DNA from: Cytidiella melzeri
Lineage: Eukaryota > Basidiomycota > Agaricomycetes > Polyporales > Irpicaceae
DNA: 64,000 nt
Direction of reading: 5' to 3'
Assembly (NCBI GenBank): GCA_022592445.1
Contig: JABYQR010000059.1
Coordinates: forward strand, 103,761-167,760
Every line of letters begins with the position of its first letter. The stretch's first letter is position 1. The notes beneath the pieces are model-generated. The model saw only the letters and a list, made by a program, of their open reading frames with translations, was not told where the DNA came from and did not search any database. Shown here in pieces: positions 45,901-57,764 of this stretch. Position numbers and translations under genes: made by a program.

Positions 45901-46000
45901 ACAGACGGGAAAAACTGTGCCACGTCCACCAGAAGGGGAGAAAACATTCTGTTTCTTGCCCATCTTTCTCACATGTTGTAAGAAAATGTTTGTAAATTGC
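42986..46000 (-). pseudogene. LINE (non-LTR retrotransposon) with RT, RNase H and zinc motif
   Basis: On the minus strand, RT motifs appear as LLVDVAQFFPSVNH (about 45900), then GAGQGAVLSLPVTTLYLAP, a thumb region (RQLYIFNVLAALLYNAQLWW), then RNase H: VWTDRFLIWDG, YNAEICALAMG, LFADNKYALQS and CVPSHIGLTLNEDMDKFAKE, which keep the D-E-D-H-D residues. A C-terminal zinc segment (CACGTVKTRKHLLEEC) follows. A solo LTR (45130-45794) splits the RT. Stops between segments show it is dead. The order RT, RNase H, zinc motif fits Tad-like fungal LINEs. Upstream ORF1 and endonuclease were not seen. Confidence 0.82.
45130..45794 (-). repeat. solo Ty3-type LTR in the LINE, copy 5 (665 bp)
   Basis: Runs TGTCACAG to CTGTTACA on the minus strand, flanked by a perfect 5-bp duplication GAAGC (45125-45129 and 45795-45799). 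Confidence 0.93.
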
Positions 46001-46849
46001 TGTACATGTACCTGATCATAATTTGACATAAGCAGGAGATGGAGTTGAAGGAGAAGGGGGTGGAAAGTGGAAAAGGTAAGGGTAGAGCAAAGTAGAGAAG
46101 AATTAATATTCTCTGTTATACTCGTCTTACCGAAGCTGATCAGCAGCAATCGACAAAGTGATGAGGAGGAATAACAGGTTTTGATTGACGAGACAGAGTA
46201 CACCTACATAGTCTGAGTCTCCATGACACGGAACGTGCAAAACATAATGCTGTCTGCACTCTTCTGCACTCCATCTCATCCCAAGCTCATGATTCCAGAG
46301 CTGTCTGAGCTAGCCAGTGGCCGCGTAATTCACTTGCCATTGTCAATTTGGTCAGCGATGAGCTATCCACAACGCACCGTAAATACGTGATACTCTTTTG
46401 TGGAAGATGATCCTTCCGTCTTTGGCTAGAAGACACCCATCCACAAAAGAGTGAGTTTGTTCTTTCTGGACCACAGAGAATGGAAGACGACACGGTCACT
46501 CCAACATGAAGCATGCAGGATACATGTGCGCCACCACTAGGAATATTCGGCATACGCAGCTGCATGGGCAATCAAGCTCGCCTTGAATGTCGTGTCAGTG
46601 CCGCTGGAGACTGATACGACACACCACAGATCGCTTCCGGCAGCTTATGTCATATGCTGCCATAATCTGCCCTGCAGAATGCCCCAGAGGGACGTGTCCG
46701 AGCCGCCACGAAGACGCGAGGGTGTGAAAGTCGCGACATGTATGGGTTGCACTTCGAGTCGTATGACGGCATGAGGCGGCCAATAATAGTCTTGTAACTG
46801 TCATCGGCCTCATTGTCTGCTGCGCGTTGTAGGGTCCGTCTTCACATTA
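46001..46849. other. transition from CpG-poor to CpG-normal, no gene
   Basis: From about 46200 CpG frequency rises sharply (for example CGAGCCGCCACGAAGACGCG near 46700). No gene recognised. Confidence 0.45.
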
Positions 46850-47208
46850 GGGTCGTTCAAAGTTGGCGCAGCGCCGCCGCTCGCAGTTCGCAGCTCCGGC
46901 GTCTATCACCCCAAAGAGGAAGGTGATGTAAGCAGTCACAGTCTGTCACAAATGTGCTTGGCATTGTTGTGGGATTTTTTTGCTTGTGCCCAAGTAGCTT
47001 ACATAGATCAGCCTTCAGAATACATAAAAATCAATCATTCCATTTTATAGTTATGAACCACATCAAGAAATGCAAGATTTAAGTAATAAAAAAGCTGGAC
47101 GGTGTTACATCTTCGTGACTACCTAATGCGACAAGCGCCCCTCGGACCGGCTCAATAGCCGGAGCTGCGAACTGCGAGCGGCGGCGCTGCGCCAACTTTG
47201 AACGACCC
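46850..47208. mobile_element. 359-bp MITE with TA target duplication, copy 1
   Basis: TIRs of about 50 bp (GGGTCGTTCAAAGTTGGCGC and its inverse) with flanking TA at 46848-46849 and 47209-47210, as in Tc1/mariner-type MITEs. 98.9% identical to 57310-57668. No ORF. It sits about 380 bp upstream of the GH16 gene and could affect its promoter. Confidence 0.92.
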
Positions 47209-47586
47209 TAATGTCTGCGTTTACGCTGTTGGCAATGATGATGCCGAGGGGGCACGGCTCAAAATCAGCACCGCAGTCGCTGCCTCGTGTAAGTTGACGC
47301 TTACTGTAGTACGTACATATATCCGACCCTGTTTTTCCTTCTTTCCTCCTACGAATTCTTCACGACGACCATCTTGTACGAGTTGACAGGACTGCACAAA
47401 CCACGAACATCGGAGAGTGACTCCAAGCAAGATCAATCCAAGCATATTAGACGCCTCGACGCCACCAGGGGGAATTTGGCTGTATCCAATTTACTGTAGT
47501 ACTTACCACCGCCAGGTGCGACTCTACCTCCCAGAACGTTTCTCTGGTCTCAGCTCACCCACCACAGATACCCAACAACGCACAGG

Positions 47587-49189
47587 ATGAAAACCATTCT
47601 TTCTACCCTTACACTCGTTTCGCTCAGCCAGCTCGCCCTAGCTGCTAACTTTACACTACTCAAAAACTACTCCGGAAACGGCTTCTTTGATGACTGGGAC
47701 TTTTACGGGAACTTTGACAATCTAACGAACGGTACGTTGACCCTGCCTAGGTGCTCTGCGGCTCGCCATAACCGTCTCGCAGGTGATGTGACCTACGTAA
47801 ATCAGTCTCAGGCGACCAACCTTGCGTATGTGAACCCCGACGGCCACGCCATCATCAAGGTCGACAACACCTCTAATGTCATCTATGAGGATAAGCGCAA
47901 TTCTGTTGGTCGCGTTTGGTCTGCCCGTCTACCTCGACTCACCGCCCTATAGGTCCGAATCAGCACCAAGGAATACTTCGCCACCGGTTCCATCTGGGTG
48001 TTTGACCTCGTCCACCTACCGTTTGGCTGTTCCGTAAGCAATGGGCCTGTGACTACACGTTCTACTCGTAGCTCACCCTTCTATGACGGCAGGTATGGCC
48101 GGGCATCTGGACTTCTGCCAAACTATGGCCTCAAGGAGGGGAAATCGACATTGTCGAGGGTATTAACCAGGTCACCGCAAATCAGATGGCTTTGCATACT
48201 GTCCAAGGATGTAGTGCTGCTACCGGAACCACTGCAATAAATCAACCGTCGATCACGGATTGTAATTCGACCACCTCAAGTGGCTGCACTGTCGTGAGTA
48301 CGGATTATCCTCTCATGATCTCACTTTGACACCCGCTTCGCAGGTTGAGAGTCAGCCCAATAGCTACGGCCAAGCGTTTGCCTCTGCCGGTGGAGGAGTT
48401 TGGGCAACGCAGTTTGACGTCTCTGGTATCTTGTACGTCCACTTCATTCCTCAGTCGCGTATATATGGCTCACAGTCGCGCTTTAGCATTTGGTTCTGGA
48501 GTGTAAAGCATGTTTTTTGAGCGTAGGGGGTATATTCTAACCTGATTTCAGCGTCCGAACGTGCCCGCATCGCTCACCACGGCGACGGATTCCCTTGACA
48601 TCTCGACGTGGGGTAACCCATCAGCAGCTTACCCGGCTTCGTCCTGCAACATCGCGGAGTTCTTCGCTCCTCAACAACTTATCATTGATATTACCCTCTG
48701 TGGTGACTGGTGAGATTCTCTGTGCTCACGTTATGCTGTCGTCCGCTAATCCGCAGCACAGGGCTGGCGTCCCCTCGATTTACGCGTCGACGTGCGGTGG
48801 TAACGCTACTGACCCGAACACATGCGTACGTCCGTTTTCGTTGACGCTCACTCGAGAAGGACCTAACACCGCTGCTCCGCCCTTCGTAGTACGTCACCAA
48901 CGTCATAAACAACGGATCCTCTGCCCTCTCTACCGGCTACTTTGAGTTCAACTACATCAAGGCCTTCGGTGTAAACAGCTCTGTGCTTGTCAACGCCGAC
49001 GGGTCCAGCTTAAGCTCCTCAAGCAATTCTTCCAGCGGTACCGGCTCTAGCTCTGGCTCTGGTTCGAGCTCGAACTCGTCTGGCGGCAGCGGCGATGCTC
49101 AGGGCAGCGGGGCGGATGTAACGATGTCACCACGAGGGCTGGCCGCTGGGATCGCGATGCTATCGCTCCTCTCGTGGCTGCTGCTGTAG
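47587..49189 (+). CDS. GH16 glucanase-like enzyme with GPI-type tail (388 aa, 9 exons)
   Basis: Exons are 47587-47731, 47783-47904, 47953-48033, 48093-48293, 48344-48432, 48487-48502, 48552-48710, 48762-48825 and 48900-49189; 1167 bases in frame. A signal peptide (MKTILSTLTLVSLSQLALA) leads into the GH16 fold: NYSGNGFFDDWDFYG, FGCSVWPGIWTSA, and the catalytic EIDIVEG, whose first Glu is the nucleophile and second the acid/base. Exon 6 is only 16 nt and encodes the FIWFWS part. A Ser/Gly-rich linker and a C-terminal hydrophobic segment (AAGIAMLSLLSWLLL) suggest GPI anchoring. Family members hydrolyse or remodel beta-1,3(4)-glucans at the cell wall. Undamaged. Confidence 0.92.
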
Positions 49190-49567
49190 ATCGTTCTCAG
49201 ACTGCGCATGTGGGAGGTTATTCTTGGTCCTCCGTGGGGTTGGACCTTTTGCGATGGAATGGAATGTTGACAATGACTATCTTGACTTCTTACATAGTAT
49301 TGATGTATATGTTACAGCCTAGCAGGTTCAGAGACCTTGCTGTGGGTCCATATATCTTTTTTGTCATATACAATAAGCTCTGTTTACTATCTCTCGTCCA
49401 TTATTTGAAAGGAGCGCTGATTTTGTGGCGTGAGAGACTGAGAAGGTGGTTGTGCGGCTAGCGCTGTTAACTTCTCGCAATGAAATCCTGTACAACTTGA
49501 ACGTGAGACTCGTGAGTTGGCAGTCTCGTACCAGGGATTGACTTGAACGTCGTTTCTCGCCGTGACT
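49190..49567. other. intergenic
   Basis: 3' region of the GH16 gene and upstream region of the kinase-like gene. No repeat recognised apart from a weak AGTCTCGTACCAG near 49531. Confidence 0.4.
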
Positions 49568-50688
49568 ATGACCCAAATCAGTACACCTCTACCTCCTCAA
49601 TGGCTAGTAAACCATCCAGAGCTCCTCAAGCGAAACATCAAGCTTCACCCGCAAGGTGGTCAATTTTCGGTCGGTTTGGATTGCTTCTCTTAGTTGACTC
49701 TTGCGGCACTGAATTTGATGGTAGCATCGAATGAATGTTTGGAGTACCAGTCCATTTGACGATGTGGTACATGTTGTCAAATTCGTGAACTACGACTGCG
49801 ATGAAGCAGCCATCATTGAGCTACTACAACACAACCTCGCTTCTCCAAATCACACTGTCCCTTGCGAAGTCATCCGTTCCAGTGACAACTCACCTTGCCT
49901 TCTTCTCATGTCTTTTGTTGGGCATTCGCATTGCGGAAATGAGAGTGGAACGTATGTCGAGTTGTTCGACAGCTTCTACCAAATCGCAGAGGTTTATACG
50001 TTCTGACGTTTGCACGAGATAACTTCGCTGAGCAAGTTGCACAGGGACTGGAGGAGCTCCATCGTCGCAAAGTTGCGCATCTGGTACGTCAAGCCCAGAT
50101 ATGCCCATGAGCGCAAAAGCTAAAGCAAAACTTTGACACTTACATAGGATTTTGCGTTTGGAAATGTTCTTCGCGCGCCACCCGGCCGACCTCACTTTGA
50201 CTCACAAATCATTCTTGGCAAGTGGTACATAATCGATTTCGAGCAAGCCCTCGTATTTGATCAGGGGCCAGGTCATCAGCCTGCCATTATTCTTCCGATT
50301 AATGGCCAAGTTCGAAAGCCTGAAGGACTGGAACGCCTCGATCCGTATTCTTGGGATGTGTATTGCTTGGGGCACGCATGTCGTGTCATGTACAAAGTAA
50401 GTATTGTACCTTCTTCATCTCGTTTTCATGCTCGGTGATCACCTAGCACGGATGTATTTTATTTTCCAGCTCTCTCCTCTGCGTAGACGCATCAAGGCTG
50501 ATTCACGTTGCATCGTGAGACTTTTGCAATGGATGCAAGGAGATGCACAAGGCTGCAAGGGGTGCACGCTAGCGTGTCACTGTCGACCCATGGCGCGTCG
50601 GGTTAGGCAAGTTCTTGGCGTCATACGATGGTGCTTTCGCGCATGGGACGGAGCCTCGAGGATGTTCCAGTTCTTCTGTAGAACATAG
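49568..50688 (+). CDS. fungal kinase-like protein, exon structure approximate
   Basis: Likely ATG at 49568 (MTQISTPLPPQWLVNHPELL). Later segments: HVVKFVNYDCDEAAIIELLQ, NHTVPCEVIRSSDNSPCLLL; then QVAQGLEELHRRKVAHL, an intron (about 50092-50151), DFAFGNVLRAPPGRP, WYIIDFEQAL, ERLDPYSWDVYCLGHACRVM, an intron after MYK, and a Cys-rich end (CKGCTLACHC). HLD..GNVL and IDFE stand where kinases have HRD..N and DFG; this is a kinase-like family expanded in mushrooms, often of doubtful activity. The 5' exons could not be joined with certainty, and a frameshift cannot be excluded. Substrate unknown. Confidence 0.55.
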
Positions 50689-51383
50689 GCCTCCTTTGTT
50701 CACCGCATCGTGATGGTCCCTCGAGGTGCTCGGAGGTACTATTTGCTGCCATGGCTTCTCAATCATTGGCCTTCAAACGCTCTGTTGGAGGCACTTGAGT
50801 GTCTTCGGGCAGATAATGGACACGTTGTTCTCTACCAAGCAGTCGTCTCCGAGTAAAGGTGCGCATATCGAGCTTGTCATCGATCAACCCCCAAGTTGAC
50901 CATTGCCACAGTACGTTCACGCAGCCCAGGTTACCCCAGAGTCAAACTTGAAATCAAGCGTTGAGAGTACTGGCTCTAGGGGAGCCATAGTAAGCTTCGC
51001 TGTGTGATGCTTATGGACGTTTTGCCGCCTATAATAGCTACAGTGAGCTGGTATGGCTTTGATATTACAGTACAGTAGAGTAGTTTTTAGAGAAAAAGCA
51101 TGGGGTGGGGAGCCAGCTATTACGGAAAGCAAGCGTTCTATGATTGAAAGAGCTTGAATTACCACCAACAAGGCCCGTAAGTGTTAAAAGCAATGCGTGA
51201 GAAAGATTTGTCCTTTGTCCAATACCTGGCCTTCCTATTACGGATAAACGACTGATGGATGATCGTGGGAATGTCAGGTCTCTTTAAATGTTACCTTTTT
51301 CCCAGCGTTCAATCTTCCATTCATCCTCCTCGCTGCTCAACTCGACGACGCCGCTGCCGACCCTCTCGCTCCCTTCTACCACG
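50689..51383. other. intergenic
   Basis: Probable 3' UTR of the kinase-like gene, then upstream region of the Kre9/KNH gene. No ORF or repeat convincing. Confidence 0.4.
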
Positions 51384-52177
51384 ATGCGCTTCGCTCTTGC
51401 CATCCTCGCTCTCTTACCCTCCGCCGTTTTTGGTACGGTTTGCTGAGACTCCACGCAACTTCTGCTCATACCTGCCCTTTCATAGGTACCCTATCCATCA
51501 CTGGCCCTAGCTCCCAGGCCTACTGGTGAGTTCATCACGTCTGTGTCGGAGCTGTTAAGCAAGCTGAACTCACGGTTTAATAGGGTGCAGAACACTAGCA
51601 ACACCATTTCGTGGCAGTTTACGACCGGTGACCCCTCCCCTGTTGACATAGTTGTCACCAACGCCGACAACACTACTCTCAACGGACCATTCTCCATCGC
51701 TCAGTTTGTCAACACTTCGGCCGAGGTATTGAGCTAGCTGTTGAGCCGTGTTCAAATACTGACTTGCATGTCTTCGAAGACCATCACGATAACGAACGTC
51801 ACCTTGAAAGTTGGATCTGGCTATGAAGTTCAGTTTGTCAGCCCGTCAAACCACTCCCAGATCTTTGCTACGAGCCCGGACTTTGCTGTAATGACCCCAG
51901 GCAGTACGTATTTGTGCTATCGCCTTCGTTCCCGTTGCCTGACATGACTTGTCGTATAGCTGCACCCGCCAACGTTTCCACTTCAGGAAACAGTTCTACC
52001 TCGTCCTTGTCTGCTAGTGGATCGTCAACTGGTGCCCCATCTCCTACTAGCTCGGGCAACACCACGAGCCAAACCCCTCCGCCAGCTAATAGCGGTGCTC
52101 TGCCTGTCCTCGGCTCCTCCGGTGTCTTTGGTACCATTGTCGCTTGCGGCCTCGCCTCCTTTGCGGTTCTCCTTTAA
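51384..52177 (+). CDS. Kre9/KNH-like cell-wall protein with GPI-type tail (190 aa, 5 exons)
   Basis: Exons are 51384-51432, 51486-51525, 51584-51725, 51780-51903 and 51960-52177; 573 bases in frame. A signal peptide (MRFALAILALLPSAVFG) is followed by a Kre9/KNH-type domain: ITGPSSQAYWVQNTSNTISW, DIVVTNADNTTLNGPFSIAQ, TITITNVTLKVGSGYEVQFV and FATSPDFAV. A Ser/Thr/Pro-rich stalk follows, then a C-terminal hydrophobic segment (GTIVACGLASFAVLL) consistent with a GPI anchor. Family members act in beta-1,6-glucan assembly or wall organisation. Close to GH16; a shared wall role is plausible, but not an operon. Undamaged. Confidence 0.9.
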
Positions 52178-53336
52178 AGAACCGTGGCTCACAGAGAGAG
52201 ATTGTCACCTCCCCAGCTCGTCGCGTTTCCTCCCCCCCTGTTGCAGCCACCGCCTTCCCATCGACCGTGTCTCAGATACCCCTGGTTTGCTACATCTCCG
52301 GTCGCCTCACCGCCTAAACTCCTACTCTCACAGTCTCTCCTTGTATCCAGTCCACTCCTTCATCTTCTGCTGACCCTTCTCACATCCCCGACATGTTCAC
52401 TTCAGCTCGACGTCGCCATCTTCCGTCGCGTTCCGACCGCCTGTTGTAACTCATGCATGTACACGTGTTAGAACTGTTGAAGGGCGTTTTTTTTTGGGTC
52501 TCCTGGCAGGTGTATTGTTCGTTGTTAGGTTCGCAAAGTATTGATATTATTTGTTGTTGTCAATGCGCGCGTGCTTTCTGGATATTGACCCTTTGATGTG
52601 TACCTGTAGGCGTGCCTTGATCTCGACATTCGTGAGTTGTCGCAGGATAGTAGTATGTCAGTAAATCGCCTGCGTCCCAAGCAGTAGATCCACAACTTGG
52701 TTCTGCTTGGTTCTGTCAGATACGAGGTTCGACGTGACCGTGAGATGGAGGTACGAGGGCAAGACTTCGTACTGAATACAGTAGTTGCGCTCGAATATAA
52801 GTACTGGGTCCCTTGATCGTCGCTGAGGACCCCTTTCCGTCTCCCGACTCCTTCCCGACTCTGTTGCCCAATCCGGTCACCCGACTGGTTCACGACCTTG
52901 ACAGGTTCAGCAACGAGTGCGTTAATGTAGCGCTACTACCCATGGTCACACGCAAGCGCTGAGGTTGTGGCGTGGGAGACTGAAAGACTGTCTCACTGTT
53001 CTCCGTGCAACGTGAATCCGACCTACACCTCACCGACGCAGGCGTGGATTGGGAAGAGTCAATGCGACAAGGACAACATCTCGTCGTTACCAATAGCATA
53101 GATAGTTCTTTAAACCCGACGTCCTATCCAAATCCGGCCAGTTCCTCAGTGTAGTCGGCGCGGGTATGTGCTCGCCACTAGGACTCCAAGTTCAAGTTGG
53201 TGCGCAATCCTGTGTATCGTTTATGTTACTTCGCTCAACCGATTCAGACTGTTCACGTGCTCGTTGGGCGTCAACCGTCTCACGCTGACATCTCACGTCG
53301 ACTCAGTGGCTGGCACAGTCAGCCTCCAAGCTCAGG
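52178..53336. other. intergenic
   Basis: CpG-normal, no repeat or gene recognised. The right end leads into a TATA box at 53337. Confidence 0.4.
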
Positions 53337-53343
53337 TATAAAT
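53337..53343 (+). promoter_or_regulatory. TATA box
   Basis: TATAAAT 117 bp upstream of the ATG at 53454. Confidence 0.5.
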
Positions 53344-53453
53344 GCGTCGCCGGACGGGTGAGAGGAGTCCCTTGTCCCTCTTCCTCATTCCATCACCACC
53401 CCGTCTATCAATCCCTTCTTTCCTTTGCTTTCGACGCTTTCGACGCTTTCGCA

Positions 53454-55421
53454 ATGGCCCCCGTACCCACCACCGCCAACCTACTCGACATGCCTGTACA
53501 GGCAACCCCACCCTGGGTCCACTGGGTCTTACTCTCTATCTGTGGCCTCGTGGGTCTTCTTCTGGCTGTGTTCATCATCGGATGGATTGCTCCAAAGGCG
53601 AAGAAGTGCATCACGGCATCCATCGAGAGAGCTCAACATCACAAACTGGTGTTGCCGACACATCTTGATCCACAAGCACCGAGGCCTGTGGTTTTGCCCC
53701 TACCATGTACTTTGACGGTCGTCGAGGAGGTACCGGCTGCTGAGCAGAAGGAGCCTTCCATCGAGGAGGAGGCTGACAAATCCCAAGAGGTACGTCTACC
53801 CCCAAGTCGGGTTGAGATCTCACTAAATGTACTGTAAGGCTATTCAGGACGAGTCGGAGATATCGCGGAACACTGTTGAGCCGGAGGACGAAGACGACGA
53901 CGACGACGACGACGACGACCGTTCGGAGGCTCATCTAGACGGAATTGCCACCGAGACGGCTGCAGAGGCTGACGAGAGGATGACAAGACTATTCTCTGAT
54001 TTGGAAGGCAGCTGCAGTACCATCTGGTCTACGTCTTCCGCTTCAATTTCGAGCTCAATGAACCTCTACGGTGACTTTGGTCGGGGAGACGACAGCGCCC
54101 TTGCCAGCTTTGCTTTCCGGCAACTGTCAGCCCACGTTACGATCATTCAGCCACAGATGGATGTCGATCTCTCCACGCATCTAGAAGAAGAGGAGTTTGC
54201 GAGTTTCGACGAGTCGGACTCGGTCAATACCCCGACGCTCAGTCCAACAGTCGACTCTGACTCGGACTCTGACGACTTTTCAATGCGTACGCCTCCTATC
54301 CACAATGGATCCTCGCTTGTCTCTAGTCACTCTATTGGTCTAACTGATGAGGCTCTCGGCGAGTTCTATGGCTCTTTACCGACTTCGGCAGCTTTCTCTG
54401 GTTCTCTTTGCTACGCCTGCAGTGACGTTGATAGCGCCAGCAACTATGGCTCTTCGACCGACTCTGTAGTTTTTATCGACCCTCAGTGCGATGACGACAT
54501 GGCCTACGATATGGAGATACCAATCATAGCCTTGCCCGACGAGTTCGACGTCGACGACGACTATTACTACGACGGCCCGTCTCTCGTCTCAACAGCATCG
54601 ACTGCTGCTCTCTACGAACTCGGGATGTCTTCATATGCCACTCGTGATCCTCCTCTCGTCCCCTGTGCTCCTATTCCGATCAACTTCGCTCCAACGCTTC
54701 CGTCCAACTGCTACCTCTTTGTCCCCCTCCTGGCTCAAATGAATACTTCTACAACCCCGCACCATCCCCCACTATACTTGATGAAGACTCAGAACCGTTT
54801 GACTTGTCACGCCTCGGGCTCACGCCTACTAGTGAATTCATCGATCTGACTTCGGACGAGTTTATTCTGGGATCTTCGCCAAGGCGAAGAGGTAGAATTA
54901 GAGCAGGCCCCGACAATGGACACGAGCACGCTTTTGTGGAAGATATCTCACCGTCTTTGACTGGATCTGGATCGGAGGAGTCGCCGTCTGATTCGTTGCG
55001 CCTCGGGCTCCGGCCTACTAGTGACTTCAGCAATTTGGCTACCGACGATTTTGTTCTGGGATCTGCGCCGATACCACAGGTTCGAACAAGAGCTGGCTTA
55101 CACAATGGACACAAACATGCGCTACTAGTCAATCATACCTTACCTCCCTCAACTGGATCTGAAGGGTCTCCTTCTGACTTGTCGCGCCTCGGGCTCCAGC
55201 CTACTAGCGACTTCAGTACTACGACTACGGATGATTTTGTTCTGGGCTTTCACGACCAACTCGACAATGTGCTACCAGTGGACAAAGCTTTTCCTCCCTC
55301 GACTGAATCTCAAGAGTTGTTGCCTCATTCGTCGCGTCTCGGGCTCCGGCCTACTAGCGACGACAGGGATACAGCTCCCGACGATTTTGTTTTGGAATAT
55401 GTGTCGGGACCACGGTTTTGA
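53454..55421 (+). CDS. single-pass membrane protein with acidic region and short repeats; frameshift in a C-run
   Basis: Exon 1 (53454-53789) encodes a short N-terminus, one transmembrane segment (WVLLSICGLVGLLLAVFIIG) and a basic stop-transfer. The intron (53790-53838, or to 53847) joins an acidic region with nine Asp in a row, then Ser/Asp-rich sequence. That frame ends at 54849. A frame one base away (from about 54740) continues YFYNPAPSPTILDEDSEPFD and then LSRLGLTPTSEF repeats to 55421. Adding one C to the CCCCC run near 54722-54726 would join them, so a real or sequencing frameshift there is likely. Each repeat reads roughly SRLGLxPTSDFSxxTTDDFV. I recognise no family; cytoplasmic tail inferred from topology. 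Confidence 0.55.
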
Positions 55422-56400
55422 ACAAGGGTCAGCTTCGACCACTGGTACGAAAAGAAATGGCGGTGAACAACAGTACACCTACGAATGGATCCGAAGAGTC
55501 TCAGCCCGCATTGTCGCGCCTCGGGCTCCGGCCTACTAGCGACATCAGCACTGGGACCACCACTGGCAACGACTTTGCTCTGGAGTCTGTACAGGGTTTG
55601 CGACGCTTGGCTCCAACAACAGACGCAAACACGTGTGCTGGTGCATGCAGCATACCTTTTTCGAATGGATCTGAAGAGTCTCCGTCTGAATTGTCGCACC
55701 TCGGGCTCTGGCCTATTAGCGACTTCAGCGATATGACTACCCGATACCGTCACTCCAGGATTGGCTCTGGGACCTTACAAGCTTATCTCATTGATAATTC
55801 AAGTCTCGCGCTCCTGGACAGTCGCCGCCTGCTTTGACGCGCCTCGGGCTCCAGCCTACTAGCGACTACAGCGCTGTGACTACCACTATCAACAACTCTG
55901 GGGTCTCTACCGAGTTTCCGAGACTCGACTTCAACAATATACACACGCACATCGGTCGATGTAAAGAGTCTCACGTCTGATTTGTCGCGCATCGGGCTCC
56001 GGCCTATAAGCGACTTCAGCGATACCACCACCGACGACTGCACGCTAGGATCGGCTCCGATACCCAGTGCATGAGCAGCATCTTTGGCGAACACTTCACC
56101 AACAATGAAAATAAGTCTCGCGGTCCTTGACTGTATCTGAAAAGTGTCAGCCTGCCTTGTCGCGCCTCGGGCTTCGGCCTACTAGCGATTTCAGTGCTCG
56201 ACTACCAAATACTTTACTCTGGGATTTGCGCCGAGCTCACAGTTTAACGAGACTCGGCGTTGACAACACACACGAACACATACTGCCGGTGAATCAAGCC
56301 CACCTTCCTCGAATGGATCTGAAGGGTCTTCGTCTGACTTGTCGCGCCTCGGGCTCTGGCCTACTAGCGACTTCAGCGATTCGACTACCCAAACCTTTTA
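54804..56400 (+). repeat. tandem repeat of about 150-190 bp, about 10 units, coding then decayed
   Basis: CGCCTCGGGCTCCGGCCTAC-like cores occur near 54813, 54995, 55182, 55337, 55522, 55699, 55846, 55990, 56162 and 56343. The first four lie in one long frame; from 55421 on, frame changes and stops break the reading, so the array extends well beyond the present gene. Confidence 0.85.
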
Positions 56401-56801
56401 CTCTGGGAGACTTGGGGGGACAATCAAATCACCGCGGGACTACTCGTGGCAAAACACAAGGTACCGATACCGTTCAACCGGCTTCAGTACTCCGCATAAA
56501 ACTACTCAATAGTGCGACCTATGGTCACACCTCCGCGGACATGTGGTTCATTGACAAACAGTCCGCGCACAATTCCTGTTCTAATTCATTGCCCTCGTTG
56601 TTTGGGGCCTATTCACTGTTGCCAAGACTTGCGCTACCGGTCTCCCCAGACGGCCCACCTGGTTCCGACATCCCTATGCTAGCACTAGAATCCCTCGATT
56701 TTCTGGCACGCTTCCGAGTGCTGCAGAGCGACAATTACGCTTTCACTGGCCCTTGTACATGCCGATCTCCTCGTACCTGCGACACTACGACAACCGCCTA
56801 A
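56127..56801 (+). pseudogene. open frame at the end of the repeat array
   Basis: 224 codons open with a repeat-like start (QPALSRLGLRPTSDF) and a non-repeat end (SVLRIKLLNSATYGHTSADM, SLPSLFGAYSLL, SPRTCDTTTTA). It may be the former C-terminus of the gene at 53454 after array decay. No family. Confidence 0.35.
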
Positions 56802-57309
56802 TCACCGCCCAGGTGCTGTTGTACTGTCACACGCGTATTATGGTTTTCGAATGGGCCAGTCTCTGCGATCTCTTTCTCCTCAACGCATGGCGAGGGTAGT
56901 GAAACCTTCGACTTCCGAGTCATTGCTTCTCGTTGTGTGACACTAGTAGCTACCATCTTTATTTATTCTTCGCACTGCTGTACGTGTAGCCCCACGTATC
57001 ACTTTTTTCTCGGGTTGGTCAAGAAATCCGTGTCCACTCCTTTACGTTGCAATTTATTTTCTGCTCAAAAAGCAACAGCCTGTTCGAGATCGTGATGAAG
57101 CCTGTAGACGTTTGCTCCGAATAGTTCCAGAAGAGCTCTGAACTTACAGTAGCGGCAAAAAGTGCAGAATGTTCCGAGTTTGGGATTTCTGGCCAATGGA
57201 GTGGAGAGTCTGCCAAATTAGGAAGGAGCGTGTGACCGCCTGTCACACCTCTCTTGCGTCATCGTCCCTCGTCTACGTGAGACGTCGAGTTCTGGCGGGT
57301 TTGGCATTA
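56802..57309. other. intergenic
   Basis: CpG-normal; nothing recognised. Confidence 0.4.
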
Positions 57310-57668
57310 GGGTCGTTCAAAGTTGGCGCAGCGCCGCCGCTCGCAGTTCGCAGCTCCGGCGTCTATCACCCCAAAGAGGAAGGTGATGTAAGCAGTCACA
57401 GTCTGTCACAAATGTGCTTGGCATTGTTGTGGGATTTTTTTGCTTGTGCCCAAGTAGCTTACATAGATCAGCCTTCAGAATACATAAAAATCAATCATTC
57501 CATTTTATAGTTATGAACCACATCAAGAAATGCGAGATTTAAGTAATAAAAAAGCTGGATGGTGTTACATCTTTGTGACTACCTAATGCGACAAGCGCCC
57601 CTCGGACCGGCTCAATAGCCGGAGCTGCGAACTGCGAGTGGCGGCGCTGCGCCAACTTTGAACGACCC
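57310..57668. mobile_element. 359-bp MITE with TA target duplication, copy 2
   Basis: Same element as 46850-47208, flanked by TA at 57308-57309 and 57669-57670. Only four base differences were found, all at CpG sites. Confidence 0.92.
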
Positions 57669-57764
57669 TATTGCCTCTTTCATTCTTCAACCACCACTAC
57701 CCTCACTTTTGTACTCTTGAATAACCTCAATTCTCTGCATGAGCGATACCTCAGAGGTGCAAAT

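Noticed and set aside
49531..49543. further TIR copy (AGTCTCGTACCAG)
   Set aside because: Only 13 bp with a missing C, no inner block or target duplication; may be chance.
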